A stretch of DNA of 7,099 bases from RPQK01 sp041946865 (GTDB lineage Bacteria; Acidobacteriota; UBA6911; RPQK01): the NCBI GenBank assembly GCA_041946865.1, contig JBHGBF010000277.1, positions 1 through 7,099 on the forward strand, in the 5' to 3' direction. The first letter of the stretch is position 1; each line of letters opens with the position of its first letter. Below are positions 6,136 to 7,099 of this stretch, piece by piece. The notes under the pieces were generated by a model, which worked only from the letters and a program-made list of their open reading frames with translations, was not told the origin of the DNA and ran no database searches. Made by a program: the position numbers and the translations under genes.

Positions 6136-6891
6136 ATGGAATTCGAACCCGTTCGGGATGCTTCGCTCAGTGCGCAGTCTTTCGAGGTTCTGAAGAGCGC
6201 CATCTTCTCGGGGAAGCTCAAGCCGGGCGAGGCGCTGCGCGAGATGTCCCTGGCTCGCGCCCTGAAAGTCAGCCAGGCGACCGTGCGGGAGGCGCTTTTC
6301 CAGCTCGAGCAGATGGGTCTGGTTGTCCGGGTGCCGAACAAGGGGACGAGAGTCAAGACGCTGTCCCGTGAAGAATTCATCCACCGTTTCGCGATCCGTA
6401 TCCGGCTCGAAGAGATGGCCATGATCGAGGCGGCCGCGCGGCTGAACGAGGAGGATTTCGAGGCGCTTGAACGGCTCGCCGAGAAGGCCGAGAGGGAGGT
6501 GGCCCGCAACGACTACATCAAGAGCGGCCAGGCCGACCTTCGGTTCCACCAATATATCTGGGAGAAATCGGGAAACCCCATCCTGTTTCGGACCCTTGAT
6601 CAACTCACTGCTCCACTTTTTGTTTTCTCGCTAAGGGCTTACCAAAAGGCGCGGAGGTCGCTGGCGCGAGCCGCACGCCCGCACCAGACGATTGTCGACG
6701 CGCTGCGCACGAAAGACCCCGAGGTGATCCGGGAAGCGGTCCGGGCCCACACCTCCGACCACTACCAGCGGTCCCTGGACCTCGAGACCTTCCCGCCGCA
6801 GGACGAAGCCGAGGGCTCGGCCCGTCTCCGGGTCCCCAAACAGACGCAGCCCCGGCGCAGCCGGCTCTCCGCGAAGGACCTTCGCGGCTGA
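6136..6891 (+). CDS. GntR-family transcriptional regulator, FCD (FadR C-terminal domain) subfamily
   Basis: This 251-residue DNA-binding regulator has a winged helix-turn-helix at about residues 9-76. It contains IFSGKLKPGEALREMSLARAL and the recognition region VSQATVREALFQLEQMGLV (45-63), then the wing VPNKGTRVKTLS (66-77). The FCD ligand-binding domain covers about 80-215. D134 and H138 (ADLRFHQYI), H183 (RPHQTIVDAL) and H205 (RAHTSDH) sit where FCD proteins carry their Asp/His metal site, so it probably binds a metal and a small carboxylate effector. Residues 217-251 form an extra tail that is acidic then basic (RRSRLSAKDLRG), beyond the usual domain end. It is divergent from the RraA-like gene with a 104-bp shared gap, so that gene is the most likely target, together with itself. 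The ATG at 6136 fits the family N-terminus and the promoter position; it has no Shine-Dalgarno sequence. The family is certain; the effector is unknown. Confidence 0.95.
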   Translation: MEFEPVRDASLSAQSFEVLKSAIFSGKLKPGEALREMSLARALKVSQATVREALFQLEQMGLVVRVPNKGTRVKTLSREEFIHRFAIRIRLEEMAMIEAAARLNEEDFEALERLAEKAEREVARNDYIKSGQADLRFHQYIWEKSGNPILFRTLDQLTAPLFVFSLRAYQKARRSLARAARPHQTIVDALRTKDPEVIREAVRAHTSDHYQRSLDLETFPPQDEAEGSARLRVPKQTQPRRSRLSAKDLRG

Positions 6892-6899
6892 GACACCAA

Positions 6900-6920
6900 C
6901 CACGCGGAACTTTCCGCTGG
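6900..6920 (+). other. Hairpin just after the regulator gene
   Basis: GCGGA (6904-6908) pairs with TCCGC (6913-6917) over an ACTT loop. The stem extends by CCA (6900-6902) against TGG (6918-6920) if C6903 is bulged. It starts 8 bases after the regulator TGA. A wider pair, ACACCAA (6893-6899) with TTGGTGT (6936-6942), could enclose it. No T tract follows, so this is not a standard intrinsic terminator; it may protect the mRNA end or assist factor-dependent termination. Confidence 0.35.
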
Positions 6921-7049
6921 CGCAGGCACGATCCATTGGTGTTCGCCCTTCCTCACAGCCCGGGACTCTGGCGAAAGTATACAGATGAATCAACAGGAAC
7001 CGCTGTTGTGTGGCTGTATCACGCTGAAAACGTGAAGCAGGACAGCCGG
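6921..7049. other. Non-coding gap with no recognisable gene
   Basis: Nothing in this stretch gives a credible protein on either strand. It contains GTATAC (6977-6982), a palindrome of the GT-N2-AC form, within an A/T-rich patch that includes a TATACA -10-like word (6978-6983); no matching -35 box was found. A 16-codon ORF starts at 6985 without a Shine-Dalgarno sequence and is probably chance. One + frame is open through the whole gap but has no supported start. Confidence 0.4.
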
Positions 7050-7099
7050 ATGAACCTGGAAATGGTTCTCCGCCAAGAGAGCATGACAGCTCTCCGGGG
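7050..7099 (+). CDS. Possible 5' end of an unidentified gene, cut by the window edge
   Basis: An ATG at 7050 opens a frame that runs to the window end (MNLEMVLRQESMTALR...). AGGA at 7039-7042 lies 7 bases upstream, a normal Shine-Dalgarno distance. Only 16 codons are visible, too few for any family assignment, and an in-frame GTG at 7032 is an alternative start. A 6-bp inverted repeat (GAGAGC 7077-7082, GCTCTC 7089-7094) lies inside. This could equally be chance. Confidence 0.25.
   Translation, partial: MNLEMVLRQESMTALR

Noticed and set aside
6063..6603. Two minus-strand ORFs opposite the regulator N-terminus
   Set aside because: They overlap the winged-helix domain and the strong + promoter, and their translations look like low-information shadow protein.
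6985..7035. A 16-codon ORF (MNQQEPLL...) whose stop overlaps a GTG, suggesting a leader peptide
   Set aside because: No Shine-Dalgarno sequence, no run of a regulatory amino acid, and no adjacent attenuator; chance is likelier.
7077..7094. Inverted repeat GAGAGC/GCTCTC at the right edge
   Set aside because: Only 6 bp, no T tract, and the sequence ends 5 bases later, so its role cannot be judged.
1..7099. Mobile element, CRISPR, defence or toxin-antitoxin system
   Set aside because: No transposase, integrase, direct-repeat boundary, spaced repeats, or nuclease or toxin family was recognised; all four main genes are ordinary chromosomal families.

Overview
The window looks like chromosomal DNA from a GC-rich Acidobacteriota-type bacterium. 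This is an inference from gene content. It holds a large Oar-type TonB-dependent receptor with an N-terminal carboxypeptidase-regulatory-like domain, which is very common in that phylum. Next to it is a GWxTD-domain secreted protein, also typical of Acidobacteriota and relatives. No tRNA, rRNA, CRISPR array, insertion sequence, integrase or phage gene was seen.

Layout, left to right. Positions 1-182 are a leader region with a candidate promoter (TTGAAA-N18-TAAACT, 75-104). A perfect 12-bp palindrome (88-99) sits between its two boxes, and a small hairpin overlaps the ribosome binding site of the next gene. Positions 183-3518 (+) encode the 1111-residue outer-membrane receptor. Positions 3531-3573 form a strong intrinsic-terminator-like hairpin with a pyrimidine/T-rich tail. 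Positions 3594-5234 (+) encode the 546-residue GWxTD protein, preceded by its own TAGAAT -10-like box only 10 bases before the ATG. Positions 5235-5284 are a short convergent junction with a 7-bp inverted repeat. Positions 5285-6031 (-) encode an RraA-family (HMG/CHA aldolase-like) enzyme. Positions 6032-6135 are a compact divergent control region. Positions 6136-6891 (+) encode a GntR regulator of the FCD subfamily. Positions 6892-7099 are largely non-coding, with a hairpin and a possible truncated gene start at the right edge.

How the genes may work together: the RraA-like enzyme and the FCD regulator are divergent and share a 104-bp control region. That region has a near-consensus sigma70-type promoter (TTGACA-N17-TAAAAT) and an AATCG-N5-CGATT inverted repeat placed exactly between the regulator's -10 box and its start codon. 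This is the usual arrangement for a ligand-responsive regulator controlling a small organic-acid catabolic enzyme and itself. The receptor and GWxTD genes point the same way but are separated by a terminator, so they are probably separate transcription units. An 8-base word, GTTAACAG, occurs both in the receptor promoter palindrome and just upstream of the RraA start, a weak hint of shared regulation.

I see four well-supported protein genes and no clear novel multi-gene system. The most interesting signals are regulatory: near-leaderless starts, the operator-like palindromes and the compact divergent region. The substrates of the receptor and the enzyme cannot be read from the sequence.
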